Below, piece by piece: positions 1 through 7,908 of a stretch of 64,000 nt of DNA; the first letter of the stretch is position 1; each line of letters opens with the position of its first letter. The notes under the pieces were generated by a model. It was not told the DNA's origin and made no database searches. It was given only the letters and a program-made list of their open reading frames with translations. Source of the stretch: DASUVM01 sp963704675 (GTDB lineage: Bacteria; Patescibacteriota; Saccharimonadia; Saccharimonadales; Saccharimonadaceae). Both the position numbers and the translations under genes were made by a program. The stretch spans positions 1,054,001-1,118,000 of the forward strand of contig OY969928.1 of the NCBI GenBank assembly GCA_963704675.1. Direction: 5' to 3'.

Positions 1-486
1 TTTGCAACCGAAATACTTGATGGTGGCGCGCGCAAAGTTCGAGTCGGCGAGGCACTTTACGTCACCGTGAAAGGTGAGTTGCGGCTCACGAGCCATATTC
101 AAAAAGAAGCAATCCCAAGAATATCATTTGGGAGCAACGTTCCTTATGAGTTCGATGTAAAGAGTACTGGCAACGTACACTTTATGGCCTATGTCTCAAG
201 TAGGCTCAGGGGTTTTATAATCGATATACCTGGCGAGGAAAAAGCACATGTCTTGTTACCTGGAACAATCCGAACAATGAAGGGGGCAGTTCCGCCACCG
301 ATATTCCCCGGGATCTATCAGCTTGCCTTTGGTTATCGGGTAGATGATGGGCAGCAGATAACCAATACTGTCTACATTGCTTATCTACCCTCGTGGTTTC
401 TTATGCTGCTCGCTGGTCTCATGTTGCTCGGCGGAACATTATGGTATCGTCGCAAGCGGCTGCTAACTCATAAAAAACATTATTGA
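1..486 (+). CDS. C-terminal part of a membrane-anchored surface protein (5' end outside window)
   Basis: The reading frame is open from base 1 to a TGA at 484-486, so the gene starts upstream of the window. The internal GTG at 67 is not needed as a start. The visible part is beta-rich, with alternating hydrophobic residues, and ends in one membrane segment (SWFLMLLAGLMLLGG) followed by a short basic tail (WYRRKRLL). This is the topology of an extracellular beta-sandwich protein held by a C-terminal anchor. It converges on the next gene with a 7-bp overlap of the two 3' ends. The family is not recognised. A DUF916-type surface protein is one possibility, which the CPR-type secreted neighbour would suit, but that is inference. 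Confidence 0.6.
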   Translation, partial: FATEILDGGARKVRVGEALYVTVKGELRLTSHIQKEAIPRISFGSNVPYEFDVKSTGNVHFMAYVSSRLRGFIIDIPGEEKAHVLLPGTIRTMKGAVPPPIFPGIYQLAFGYRVDDGQQITNTVYIAYLPSWFLMLLAGLMLLGGTLWYRRKRLLTHKKHY

Positions 487-1031
487 TTTTTAGCGACTGC
501 CGTGTAAGTAACTGCTACTGAATAATTGCCAGCTTCTTGTATTGGGCCAACCAGTGCGCCGTAAGTAATAGTCGTTGGGTTGCCATTTTTATACGGGCCG
601 TTGGCATCAACAAGCAACGAGCTAGTGCTTTTCATGCCCAAAAAGTTAGTGGTTGAACCGGCGATATTATACCCCCAGGTACCCACCGATAGCGGTGAGG
701 CACTTGGATTACTGCTGGCTGGGATAGTGGCGCTGCCGTTTACCATATCAGTGCTGCCGGTCGTATGCGCATATAAATAGTAACCCACAACATCAGTTGA
801 GGTAACGGTAACAATGTGCGACTGCGTACCTTTAAAGTTGCCGCCGTCAGGGGTTAACGCCAGTGCGACATCGCCGCCTAAATCGATTGAAATACTGGTG
901 GCCGATCCAAACGGCACATCGGCACCGAATACACCTTGGCCAAATGGTGAGGCTCGCACTGAAGCCGGCAGCATAAAAGCGGAGGCGAAAAGCGCTACAA
1001 GTAGGCCGGCTTTGGCAATTATTAACTTCAT
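480..1031 (-). CDS. Secreted beta-rich surface protein, CPR pilin/WxL-like
   Basis: The product has 183 residues. The upstream in-frame ATG at 1061 lies inside a repeat element, and the ATG at 1031 gives a clean signal peptide (MKLIIAKAGLLVALFASAF, with cleavage likely near ASVRA-S). The mature part is Ser/Thr/Gly-rich with no cysteine. It contains the sequence VGTWGYN in the middle and ends with EAGNYSVAVTYTAV. From memory, this WGY / aGxYsxxVxYTA pattern is typical of abundant secreted proteins of candidate-phyla bacteria and loosely resembles WxL domains; no search could be run. A TATACT box six bases before the ATG predicts a leaderless transcript. The role is probably a surface or adhesive layer component. 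Confidence 0.6.
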   Translation of the reverse strand: MKLIIAKAGLLVALFASAFMLPASVRASPFGQGVFGADVPFGSATSISIDLGGDVALALTPDGGNFKGTQSHIVTVTSTDVVGYYLYAHTTGSTDMVNGSATIPASSNPSASPLSVGTWGYNIAGSTTNFLGMKSTSSLLVDANGPYKNGNPTTITYGALVGPIQEAGNYSVAVTYTAVAKNQ

Positions 1032-1043
1032 ACTATTAGTATA
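1032..1043 (-). promoter_or_regulatory. -10 box directly upstream of the start codon (leaderless)
   Basis: On the minus strand TATACT (1038-1043) is followed by only six bases before the ATG at 1031. Transcription would start at or next to the start codon, so no Shine-Dalgarno site is possible. The box abuts the left end of repeat element A. Confidence 0.5.
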
Positions 1044-1047
1044 ATAA

Positions 1048-1186
1048 TACCTTAACTCCAAAACTCTATCTCCAGATCGTGTGAAATCGGTTTAACTAAC
1101 CGATTTCAGCCCAACGCTTACTTTAAGCTCCGGTGGAGCTTAAAGTAAAAAGAGTGGTCTGGAGATGGAGTTTTGGGGTTAAGGTA
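1048..1186 (+). repeat. Dispersed three-stem structured repeat, copy A
   Basis: This 139-bp element folds into a closed three-way shape. The outer stem pairs 1048-1076 with 1158-1186. Hairpin P2 pairs 1084-1092 with 1098-1106 (AAATCGGTT, loop TAACT). Hairpin P3 pairs 1118-1130 with 1136-1148. The junction strands carry CCAGATCGTGTG, CAGCCCAACGC and AGAGTGGTCTGG, which recur in copies at 37068-37206 (minus) and 63633-63767. The outer stem and P3 differ in sequence between copies but keep pairing. Mismatches in the outer stem are 5'-T opposite 3'-G, which would be G-U pairs if the plus strand is transcribed. It lies between divergent genes, with -10-like boxes at both edges. It could be a structured RNA or a MITE-like DNA element. 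Confidence 0.8.
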
Positions 1187-1263
1187 TATAATCATTTGTT
1201 AAAAAGCTTGTGCTTTAGCCTGCTAAACAGTATTATTTCGATAATAAAAGAAAGGGTTTTCAG

Positions 1264-2277
1264 ATGCGAGCATATCGTTTTCTCTGTGGCTTTGGGGTAG
1301 CAATAGTTATCTTAATCTCTGCGCCATTAGCTGGTGCCGTCACCTTTCCGGGCCAGAATGGCAGCGTAGCTTATAGCGCCATGCGTGGTAAATCGACCGA
1401 TGTTCGCACGGTGCATGCAGACGGCGGCTACAATCGTTTGATAGCCAAAAACGCACAGAATCCAACTTGGTCGCCGAACGGCCGCAAGCTGGCATATATC
1501 TTGCAAGGTAAGCTATATACCACTAGTGTCAATGGAGAGAAGAAACGCCTCACTCATAGTCTTGGTTCCATCGAACATTCGCCTGCCTGGTCAGCCGACG
1601 GCAAATATATTGCTTTTGTGCGCACTATAAAAACAAGTAATGCTCAAAGTCAAAGTGCTATCTTCACTATTAAACCCAGTGGTGCAAATGAACGAAATGT
1701 GACTGGCTGGCTAAAAAACGGCACATATAATTCACCCTCGTTCTCACCCGATGGTACGCGTCTGGTTTATGAAAAAGCTGCTGAAAATGGCCGAGAACTC
1801 TCTATAAAAAATCTTACTATTAACTATGAACGTCTATTAACGACATTATCAGACAACGTTGATTCAAACGTTTCATGGTCGCCGAATGGCAAGAAGATTC
1901 TTTATAACGACAGTGGCAATGAAGTATACACTATCTGGCCGGATGGCAGTCATCGCACCATTATTTCAGACGGCGATAGTTATCAGGCGTCGTGGTCGCC
2001 TGATGGTAATCGCATTGTTTTCCTGGAAGATCCAAGCGACGAAATCATTAGTATAAGCGAGCCTGATGGCAGCATCAGCTATGTGCCGATCGATAAAATG
2101 GGATATGACGCCATTGGTGCCCCATTATTCTCACCTGATGGTAAAAAACTGATCTTTACACTTACTTCAGAACAAACCTCAGCCTTATTCTCGCTTGAGC
2201 TTGGCAAAGAAGGGGTGCAGCCGTTGAAACTGGCCAGCGGTGTTATAGCTGACATGAGTTGGCAAACCGCAAAATAA
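1264..2277 (+). CDS. Secreted TolB-like PD40 beta-propeller protein
   Basis: The product has 337 residues, starting with a signal peptide (MRAYRFLCGFGVAIVILIS, cleavage near AGA). At least six PD40/WD40-like repeats follow, each with the xWSPNGxxLxY-type signature: PTWSPNGRKLAYI, PAWSADGKYIAFV, PSFSPDGTRLVYE, VSWSPNGKKILYN, ASWSPDGNRIVFL and PLFSPDGKKLIFT. Such repeats build a six-bladed propeller as in the C-terminal domain of TolB, and usually mediate binding to proteins or glycans. The TolB N-terminal domain is absent, and this organism type has no outer membrane, so a Tol function is unlikely. An AAAGAAAGG run nine bases before the ATG acts as ribosome binding site, and a TATAAT box at 1187-1192 sits at the edge of repeat A. 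The role is inferred as an extracellular binding or scaffold protein. Confidence 0.8.
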   Translation: MRAYRFLCGFGVAIVILISAPLAGAVTFPGQNGSVAYSAMRGKSTDVRTVHADGGYNRLIAKNAQNPTWSPNGRKLAYILQGKLYTTSVNGEKKRLTHSLGSIEHSPAWSADGKYIAFVRTIKTSNAQSQSAIFTIKPSGANERNVTGWLKNGTYNSPSFSPDGTRLVYEKAAENGRELSIKNLTINYERLLTTLSDNVDSNVSWSPNGKKILYNDSGNEVYTIWPDGSHRTIISDGDSYQASWSPDGNRIVFLEDPSDEIISISEPDGSISYVPIDKMGYDAIGAPLFSPDGKKLIFTLTSEQTSALFSLELGKEGVQPLKLASGVIADMSWQTAK

Positions 2278-2289
2278 ACAAACTTCTGC

Positions 2290-2295
2290 TACAGT
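2290..2295 (+). promoter_or_regulatory. -10 box, leaderless start of the ASCH gene
   Basis: TACAGT at 2290-2295 is eight bases before the ATG at 2304, leaving no room for a leader or Shine-Dalgarno site. Confidence 0.45.
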
Positions 2296-2303
2296 AGCTA
2301 TAT

Positions 2304-2735
2304 ATGCATCACGTGGCTATCATGAAACCTGAGCTTCGATTTCTTGAGAAGATTTTAAGCGGACAAAAAGTGATTGAATCGCGATGGTTATCTCAGCGGC
2401 GCGCTCCATGGCATAAAGTGCAGGTTGGCGACACAATCTTTTTCAAGAATAGTAGCCAGCCTGTTTCGGTGAAAGCACTCGTGAAAAAGGTAATCTACTT
2501 TGAAGATTTAACCCCACTGAGGGTGAGGGAAGTACTTGCAGAACATAGCAAATCGATTGGCATTGAAGATAGAGATAGCTTTTATATACAAACTCGTTAT
2601 AAGCGCTATTGCGTACTGATTTGGCTGAAGCATATTGAGCCCATTTCACCTTTTTACATTCAAAAAGTTGGTTTTGGTGCAATGACGGCTTGGTTAAGTG
2701 TCGAAGATATTGCAGTCCTTAAAAGAAGGCACTAG
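2304..2735 (+). CDS. ASCH-domain protein
   Basis: The product has 143 residues with no signal peptide. The N-terminal half shows the ASCH/PUA-like fold pattern: a MKPELRFLEKILSG helix, then KVIESRW, then GDTIFFKNS (the V/I-G-D-x-I strand typical of ASCH beta-barrels). ASCH domains bind RNA or modified nucleotides and are found in coactivators and in N4-acetylcytidine amidohydrolases (YqfB). The catalytic residues of YqfB cannot be assigned with certainty here. The gene is a single unit between the propeller gene and pyk with its own -10 box. An RNA-binding or nucleoside-amidohydrolase role is inferred only. Confidence 0.7.
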   Translation: MHHVAIMKPELRFLEKILSGQKVIESRWLSQRRAPWHKVQVGDTIFFKNSSQPVSVKALVKKVIYFEDLTPLRVREVLAEHSKSIGIEDRDSFYIQTRYKRYCVLIWLKHIEPISPFYIQKVGFGAMTAWLSVEDIAVLKRRH

Positions 2736-2787
2736 GCTAAGGCTTACATTAATGAGCAGTTATTTCAGATGATTGATAAAGGTAAGG

Positions 2788-2793
2788 TATAGT
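2788..2793 (+). promoter_or_regulatory. -10 box, leaderless start of pyk
   Basis: TATAGT at 2788-2793 is seven bases upstream of the pyk ATG (2801). The sequence before it lacks a Shine-Dalgarno motif. Confidence 0.5.
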
Positions 2794-2800
2794 AGATAGT

Positions 2801-4240
2801 ATGGATTCAGCCCAGTCTTCACAAGCAAGAATATTTAAGCGTGCCAAAATCGTCGCGACAGTTGGCCCATCAACCGATAGTTATGAAATGATTGAGCGTA
2901 TGGTGCGTGCGGGCGTGAATGGCTTTCGTTTGAATTGCAGTCACGGTACGAACGAAGAACGCCAGCGCCAGATTGGATGGATTCGTGAAGCCGCTAAAAA
3001 ACTGGGAAAGCCAGTTGCGGTTCTATGGGATCTACAGGGGCCTAAAGTTCGCCTTGGCGAAATGGAAGGCATTGTAAGATTGCAAGCTGGTGAAACCTGG
3101 CGGCTCAGTTTCACTGAGCCTACCGACGAAACCGCTAAGCGCCTCAGTGTGCAATATGATCTGAGCAAAAAGGTCAAACTACACGAGCCGATTTATTTAT
3201 TTGACGGTAAGATCCAAACAGTGGCCACCGCCGTCGATGAAAATGCCCATGCGGTTGACGTGCTCGTTAAAAATGACGGCATTGTTATGAAACGAAAAGG
3301 CATCAATTTGCCCGAAACTGATTTTGGCGGCGATATCTTAACTGAAAAAGATTTACGCGATATTGAATTTGGCGTTACCCAAGATATCGACTATGTCGCA
3401 AATAGCTTTGTGCAAACGGCCGAAGATGTTGAGCGCATCAAGGCTGTTTTAAAAGAACATGGCTCGCGCGCCAATATCATTACAAAAGTTGAAACAAAGC
3501 TCGCTATTCAACCGGCAAATCTTGATGCTATTGCCCGTGCTTCAGATGGCATTATGGTAGCTCGTGGCGATTTAGCGGTTGAAGCTGGAGCCGAAGTTGT
3601 ACCAATTGTGCAACGCGAAATCATTGGTCTTTGTCAGAAATATGGCAAGCTCAGCATCGTTGCCACCCAAATGATGGCCAGCATGGTTGAGGCAACCAGC
3701 CCAACACGTGCTGAAGTCAGCGATGTTGCGAATGCTGTTATAACCGGTACTGACTGCGTGATGCTTTCAGATGAAACCGCAATGGGCAAATGGCCTATTG
3801 AAACCATTCAAGCTATGAAACGCGTTATTCTTTACACGCAAGAACGTGCGCCCGTTCGGCCAATCTACTACCGTGAGGAGGTTACTGATAAACAAGACGC
3901 TATTAGTTCAGCCGCCGTTACCCTAGCTCAACAGATTGGTGCCGATGCAATTGTCGCCGAAACGAAATCGGGCGCGACGGCAAAAAGTATTGCCACGCAT
4001 CGCCCGAGTATGCCGATTATCTCTGTTACTAGTGATCCGCGTGTTGCTCAGCAGCTAGCCATGCTCTATGCCAATAAGAGCTTCCTCCGGCCCGATGGTG
4101 AACGAGCTGGCATTGAACTTGCCCAGCAGCTACGTGACGAAGGCTTTCTGCCCGAAAAAGCGCTGGTTGTCGTGGTCTCTGGCCGCCAACCGGGTGTTGT
4201 AGGCACAACTGATACGATTCGTGTTCGTACGATTGAATAA
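2801..4240 (+). CDS. pyk: Pyruvate kinase
   Basis: This 479-residue enzyme converts phosphoenolpyruvate and ADP to pyruvate and ATP, the last ATP-yielding step of glycolysis. It is the usual length for a bacterial enzyme without the extra PEP-utiliser domain. Visible landmarks: KIVATVGPS at the N-terminus, FRLNCSHG (nucleotide/phosphate binding), WDLQGPKVRLG, the catalytic lysine in IITKVE (about residue 225), the Mg-binding loop MVARGDLAVE, ATQMMASM, and PTRAEVSDVANAV. The C-terminal allosteric domain is present (residues about 355-475). The other lower-glycolysis genes pgk and tpiA follow within 8 kb, not in one operon. The leaderless -10 box lies seven bases upstream. Confidence 0.97.
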   Translation: MDSAQSSQARIFKRAKIVATVGPSTDSYEMIERMVRAGVNGFRLNCSHGTNEERQRQIGWIREAAKKLGKPVAVLWDLQGPKVRLGEMEGIVRLQAGETWRLSFTEPTDETAKRLSVQYDLSKKVKLHEPIYLFDGKIQTVATAVDENAHAVDVLVKNDGIVMKRKGINLPETDFGGDILTEKDLRDIEFGVTQDIDYVANSFVQTAEDVERIKAVLKEHGSRANIITKVETKLAIQPANLDAIARASDGIMVARGDLAVEAGAEVVPIVQREIIGLCQKYGKLSIVATQMMASMVEATSPTRAEVSDVANAVITGTDCVMLSDETAMGKWPIETIQAMKRVILYTQERAPVRPIYYREEVTDKQDAISSAAVTLAQQIGADAIVAETKSGATAKSIATHRPSMPIISVTSDPRVAQQLAMLYANKSFLRPDGERAGIELAQQLRDEGFLPEKALVVVVSGRQPGVVGTTDTIRVRTIE

Positions 4241-4592
4241 AGTAGCTTCGTGAAGAACCGAAGTTATATGATCAGCAATAATCCGGAGGGCGATGGCTGA
4301 GACAATTATCACAGCTTGTTGGTGAGGAGGAGGTGCCGAGGTTTTGCGATACGACGCTTGATGGTCTGAAGCGAAGCACGGTTGAGGATGAGGAGGTGTG
4401 GCAGATGATTGGGAGGCCTTTGGAGGTGTTTGGGTTGAGAGGTATTTAGTAACTCGCTGACGCTTTTAATACACACAAAAACAATAGCCCTGAGTCGCTC
4501 GACACAGGGCTATTGCTCAATGCGTTGGCAGCTCAGGGCTGATCACGTCAGATCGACAGATGTTTTACTCACAGAGAGCCAGAGCAGGTTGA
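4241..4592. other. Gap after pyk with a possible coding remnant (4282-4449)
   Basis: This 350-bp stretch holds an open plus-strand frame from 4282 to a TAG at 4447-4449, with no ATG and no convincing start. Its translation is protein-like and acidic (QLVGEEEVPRFCDT ... VWQMIGRPLEVFGL). It may be the 3' remnant of a lost gene or a gene starting at a rare codon near 4297 after GGAGGG. No family is recognised. The right part carries the terminator of the minus-strand gene. Confidence 0.3.
4482..4515 (-). terminator. Rho-independent terminator
   Basis: CAATAGCCCTG (4482-4492) pairs with CAGGGCTATTG (4505-4515). On the minus strand the stem is followed by TTTTTG, as expected for a terminator of the minus gene at 4593-5145. 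Confidence 0.75.
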
Positions 4593-5145
4593 CTAGACCA
4601 GCTCGCCGGCCTTCGCTCGGCGCTTGTCGTCCTCTTCCTGCCAGAAGAGCATGGCCGCTTCGGACTCCATCTCCTTGTAGAGCTCGGCCAGATGGATCTG
4701 CCGGAACTCGTCAGGCGTGCAGCCGAGCACCTTGTGCGCGCGCTGGAGCTTCACAATGAAGTGGAGGCCGCCAGAACACGTACGGGTCACGCTGGTCGCG
4801 CACGGGCGTGGAGTAGGCGTTCTTGACGGGCGGCTCCAGCGGCTCGTTGAGCCAGCCGTAGCGTGGGAACGTCTCGATGGGCACCAAACCGAGCTCGGCC
4901 GGCGTGTGCTCCCAATGCTCCTGCCCGAAGTACGGGTGGACGTAGCTGGTACGGAACGTCGTTCTGAACTGCGGGTTGCACCAGTTCTTGTCCGAGTGGA
5001 AGTCGGTCATGAACTGACCGACTTTGTCGATCCGGAACTCCCCCTTGCTGGTTCGCTCAAAGACGACCCACGTCGCCGGGCTCGGGTGAACCTGAGAGAA
5101 CATGGCCGCCATCGGGTGGGCGGGGGATTTGCGGGACGGTGCCAC
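4593..5145 (-). pseudogene. Frameshifted GC-rich gene of unknown function
   Basis: Two overlapping minus-strand frames join into one plausible protein. The first starts at a GTG at 5145, six bases after GGAGG, and runs MAPSRKSPAHPMAAM ... DPYVFWRPP, then goes out of phase. The second continues HFIVKLQRAHKVLGC ... KRRAKAGELV to 4593. A single-base shift between about 4755 and 4785 restores a roughly 180-residue product rich in Trp, His and Phe. It has no signal peptide or membrane segment, and no family is recognised. Base composition is clearly more GC-rich than the flanking core genes, which suggests acquired DNA. The shift may be a true mutation, a sequencing error, or (less likely) programmed frameshifting. 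Confidence 0.5.
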
Positions 5146-5347
5146 GATGGCCTCCAGTGAGTAGGAACGCTGTCGAGGTAAACAGATTACTTGTATAACA
5201 CACTATACTTAATGTTACGTCAAGTATACTGCTTACTCTTTGTGCACTGCATGGCGTGAAGGTATATTCCCCATGGCTGAACTCTTGACTTATTATTACT
5301 TCTATTTTATATACATGTTAGAGGTGTTACGAGAGTAAGGACATAGC

Positions 5348-5938
5348 ATGAAGGTGTTGAAGTGGCTACTTCCCGTCTGGTGGTTTACGAGGCGTTTTTT
5401 CGGCTCTTCGAAGCTGAGGCCGTTCGGCATTCAAAAGTGGTGGGAGGGTCACCGAAAAAAGTTCCAGCCGGATTGGGAAGAGTTCTGCAAAAGGAGTCCA
5501 CGCGAGCAAAAGCTAGCCCTCGAGGACAAAAAGGGTGAGCTCGCTGCTCTTACCGACGAGCTCAAGGGTCTTCCTATGAGAGCGACGATACTTGGGGCGA
5601 TTGCTACTGCAGTGCTCGCTGCCAACATATTTCTTATAAAAGATGGAAACCCATCGCTTATGTGGCTGGTGAAGGTGGCATTCGTACCGTTGGCGCTGAA
5701 CTTCGCTCTCTTGCTCTTTAGTGCGACCCCGCCGTTTAGCTCGATTTACAAGCAATACCCTTCTGCTAGTGACTGGCAGAGGCTCATCCGGGGCCCTCAA
5801 GATCGCTTCACTAGGCTTATGATGCTGATTGACCGATACGGGCAGCGGGCTGATGGACTCAAGGCATATCAAATCAGGGCTACTGTGTTGCTGTTTGCCG
5901 GCGGTGTTCCGATGGGTGCGGCATTGATTCTTCGCTAG
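5348..5938 (+). CDS. Three-TM membrane protein, Pycsar-effector-like topology
   Basis: The product has 196 residues. A basic cytosolic N-terminus is followed by a charged, coiled-coil-prone stretch (REQKLALEDKKGELAAL, about 58-74), a membrane hairpin (about 78-98 and 103-124), a cytosolic segment, and a last membrane helix ending exactly at the C-terminus with ILR. The same plan, including the terminal hydrophobic-plus-Arg ending (FFR, IFR, FLR), is seen in the minus-strand genes at 31175, 32140 and 30239, so I treat them as one paralogous set. The arrangement resembles the PycTM effector and SLATT families, which act in membrane-disrupting defence, but no nucleotide cyclase is nearby. Two purine-rich sites (GAGG and AAGG) precede the ATG. 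Function is unknown. Confidence 0.65.
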   Translation: MKVLKWLLPVWWFTRRFFGSSKLRPFGIQKWWEGHRKKFQPDWEEFCKRSPREQKLALEDKKGELAALTDELKGLPMRATILGAIATAVLAANIFLIKDGNPSLMWLVKVAFVPLALNFALLLFSATPPFSSIYKQYPSASDWQRLIRGPQDRFTRLMMLIDRYGQRADGLKAYQIRATVLLFAGGVPMGAALILR

Positions 5939-6061
5939 TGCCTCTAAGGTGCGCGTCCGCCTCTTGCTTCAATGAGGCGAGGCGGACGTTGCACCGAAAT
6001 CTAGAATCTTCATATCTCAATAAACGTGTTAAAATTACATTGTTATAAACAAGGTGGGCTT

Positions 6062-7300
6062 GTGGCATTTCATAAACAAACAATCCGCGATATTCCGCTT
6101 GAGGGAAAGATCGTGCTCATGCGAGCAGATTATAATGTACCATTAGAGGCTGATGGCTCAATTGCCGATGATTATCGATTACGTCAATCTGTTCCGACGC
6201 TCGAATATTTACTAGAACAAAATTGTACGATTGTTATATGTTCCCATCTTGGCCGGCCAAAAGATGAAGTTAATAAAAAACTGAGTCTAGAGCCAATCGC
6301 TCAGCGCCTTGCTGATCTTCTTCATAAGCCGGTGCATTTTGTGCCAGATTGTATCGGTGATCGCGTGAAGCAAACGGTTAAAACTATTCATAAACCTGCT
6401 ATTTTATTACTCGAAAACCTGCGTTTTCATTCGGGGGAAGAACAAAATGATGCAGATTTTGCGCGACAACTTGCCGCTGATAGCCTGGCCGATTACTTTG
6501 TGCAAGATGGTTTTGGTGTTGTGCACCGCGCGCATGCAAGCACTGACCGCATAACTCAATATTTGCCAAGTGTGGCTGGTTTACTGCTCGAGCGCGAGGT
6601 AACCACGCTCGAAAAGGTGCGTGATAATCCTCAGCGCCCACTTGCCGTTGTGCTTGGCGGCGCAAAAGTATCTGACAAAATTAGCGTTATTGAGCACTTT
6701 GTTAAAAATGCTGACACCGTTGTCATTGGCGGCGCAATTGCTAATAACTTCTTCGTATGGCAAGGCTATAACGTTGGCCGAAGTAAGGTTGAGCCCGGCC
6801 AAGAACAGGTGGTTGAACGCGTGGCACGGTTGGCATGCCCTGATCTACACGATCATCGTATGTGTATGCACAATAATCAAAAAATCTATATACCCGATGA
6901 TGTAGCAACGGCGAAAAATGTTGATGAAAATGCTAAGCGCGTTAACAAGCCGATCGATCAGTTAGTTGATGATGACCGAATTCTCGACATGGGCGACCAA
7001 TCAATTGAAACAATGCTCTCGCGGCTCAAAGACGCCAAGACTATACTATGGAGCGGTACGCTTGGCGTGAGCGAGCTGCCAAACTTTTCCCATGGTTCAG
7101 CTCGCCTTTGTTTGTGGTTGGCACAGCATAAAACAGATGTAACGAGTGTGGTCGGTGGCGGTGATACTGCCGACTTCGTGCTTCACTGGGATGCCGCCCA
7201 CGGCCAAAGCTTCTCACACATCTCAACGGGGGGCAGCGCTAGTCTCGAACTTCTTGCTAGTCAGAAATTACCTGGCGTTGAAGCTTTGTTAGGTAAGTAG
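6062..7300 (+). CDS. pgk: Phosphoglycerate kinase
   Basis: This enzyme transfers phosphate between 1,3-bisphosphoglycerate and ADP in glycolysis. I chose the GTG at 6062 (412 residues), preceded by AAGGTGG and a TATAAA box at 6044-6049. The in-frame ATG at 6026 lies upstream of that box. Family landmarks: RADYNVPL (residues about 20-27), SHLGRPK, LLLENLRFH, HRAHAST, VVLGGAKVSDKI and GGGDTADF. The normally near-invariant WNGPMGVFE motif reads WSGTLGVSE here, and the usual FxNDAFG is VQDGFGV. The enzyme is therefore divergent, although substrate-binding arginines and the nucleotide lysine region remain. It stands alone, two bases from the convergent gene at 7302. Confidence 0.93.
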   Translation: MAFHKQTIRDIPLEGKIVLMRADYNVPLEADGSIADDYRLRQSVPTLEYLLEQNCTIVICSHLGRPKDEVNKKLSLEPIAQRLADLLHKPVHFVPDCIGDRVKQTVKTIHKPAILLLENLRFHSGEEQNDADFARQLAADSLADYFVQDGFGVVHRAHASTDRITQYLPSVAGLLLEREVTTLEKVRDNPQRPLAVVLGGAKVSDKISVIEHFVKNADTVVIGGAIANNFFVWQGYNVGRSKVEPGQEQVVERVARLACPDLHDHRMCMHNNQKIYIPDDVATAKNVDENAKRVNKPIDQLVDDDRILDMGDQSIETMLSRLKDAKTILWSGTLGVSELPNFSHGSARLCLWLAQHKTDVTSVVGGGDTADFVLHWDAAHGQSFSHISTGGSASLELLASQKLPGVEALLGK

Positions 7301-7301
7301 C

Positions 7302-7766
7302 TTATAATGCAGCTTTGACTGCCTCATAATCGGAGTTTAATATAGAGATCACATATCTTTTATTTGTTTTAGTAATAGATGCGTTTTCTGTAATGTCATC
7401 TTTGTTATTGTAGAGCGATATCGTAAACTCTCCTTCTTTCGAGCTGAAGTATAAATCTTGAAAACTATACCTTGCTCCTCCTCCGCTAGAATTAGAGATA
7501 CTCCGGTGTTTTCCATGGGAAAAGTATTTCTCAAGTTCCTCTTTGCTCATATCAGTGCCATAGTAATAGACCGAGTAAGGCTTTGAGTCGCTAAAGAATA
7601 AACCTCCTCCCAGGTCTTCTTTCCCCAGATATTCCAGCTTATCACCAAGTGATTTCGGGGTAAAGCTTAGAAATGCCCACAAACCGACGGCAACAATAAT
7701 GGGTAAACCTATTGTAATACTAATAATCTTTTTGGTAGTAAGCCGGGCAAAGCGTTCATGTTTCAT
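7302..7766 (-). CDS. Single-pass membrane protein, paralogue of the 9817 gene
   Basis: The product has 154 residues: a basic N-terminus, one membrane helix (about 14-34), then an extracellular domain of about 115 residues. Shared motifs with the plus-strand gene at 9817-10296 are P-x-x-LG near the membrane, YxGKEDxG, YYYGTDM/YYYTTDM, a YF after it, and a C-terminal KxYVxxIxxxxYxAxK. Clearly the two are paralogues, facing outward around the lipase operon. No catalytic motif is visible and the family is unknown. A TAGGAT box six bases before the ATG predicts a leaderless start. The stop codon lies two bases from the end of pgk. Confidence 0.6.
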   Translation of the reverse strand: MKHERFARLTTKKIISITIGLPIIVAVGLWAFLSFTPKSLGDKLEYLGKEDLGGGLFFSDSKPYSVYYYGTDMSKEELEKYFSHGKHRSISNSSGGGARYSFQDLYFSSKEGEFTISLYNNKDDITENASITKTNKRYVISILNSDYEAVKAAL

Positions 7767-7843
7767 GCGGGTATCCTAGCATATTTAAGCTTGTATCCGT
7801 TCATGCTATTCTCGAGAAAGGGCTTTCCTCGCAAGACTTATTG

Positions 7844-7882
7844 GGGGCTTGGTGGCTGACAGTTTGCCGGCTACCAAGCCCC
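7844..7882 (-). terminator. Terminator of the lipase operon
   Basis: GGGGCTTGGTGGC pairs with GCTACCAAGCCCC around a short loop. It lies 27 bp beyond the lipase stop codon on the minus strand. The T-tract is weak. Confidence 0.6.
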
Positions 7883-7908
7883 GCTTCACTTGAGTTCAGA
7901 TGTGCTGT

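Noticed and set aside
4261..4330. Possible ribosomal or small RNA gene in the pyk downstream gap
   Set aside because: No conserved RNA motif, no promoter and no stable fold apart from the terminator.
4282..4449. Short plus-strand frame with protein-like composition
   Set aside because: No usable start codon and no recognisable family; listed only as a possible remnant.
4717..5160. 147-codon plus-strand frame opposite the frameshifted gene
   Set aside because: Arg/Val/Leu-rich shadow translation without a ribosome binding site. The minus strand has the Shine-Dalgarno site, terminator and better codon pattern.
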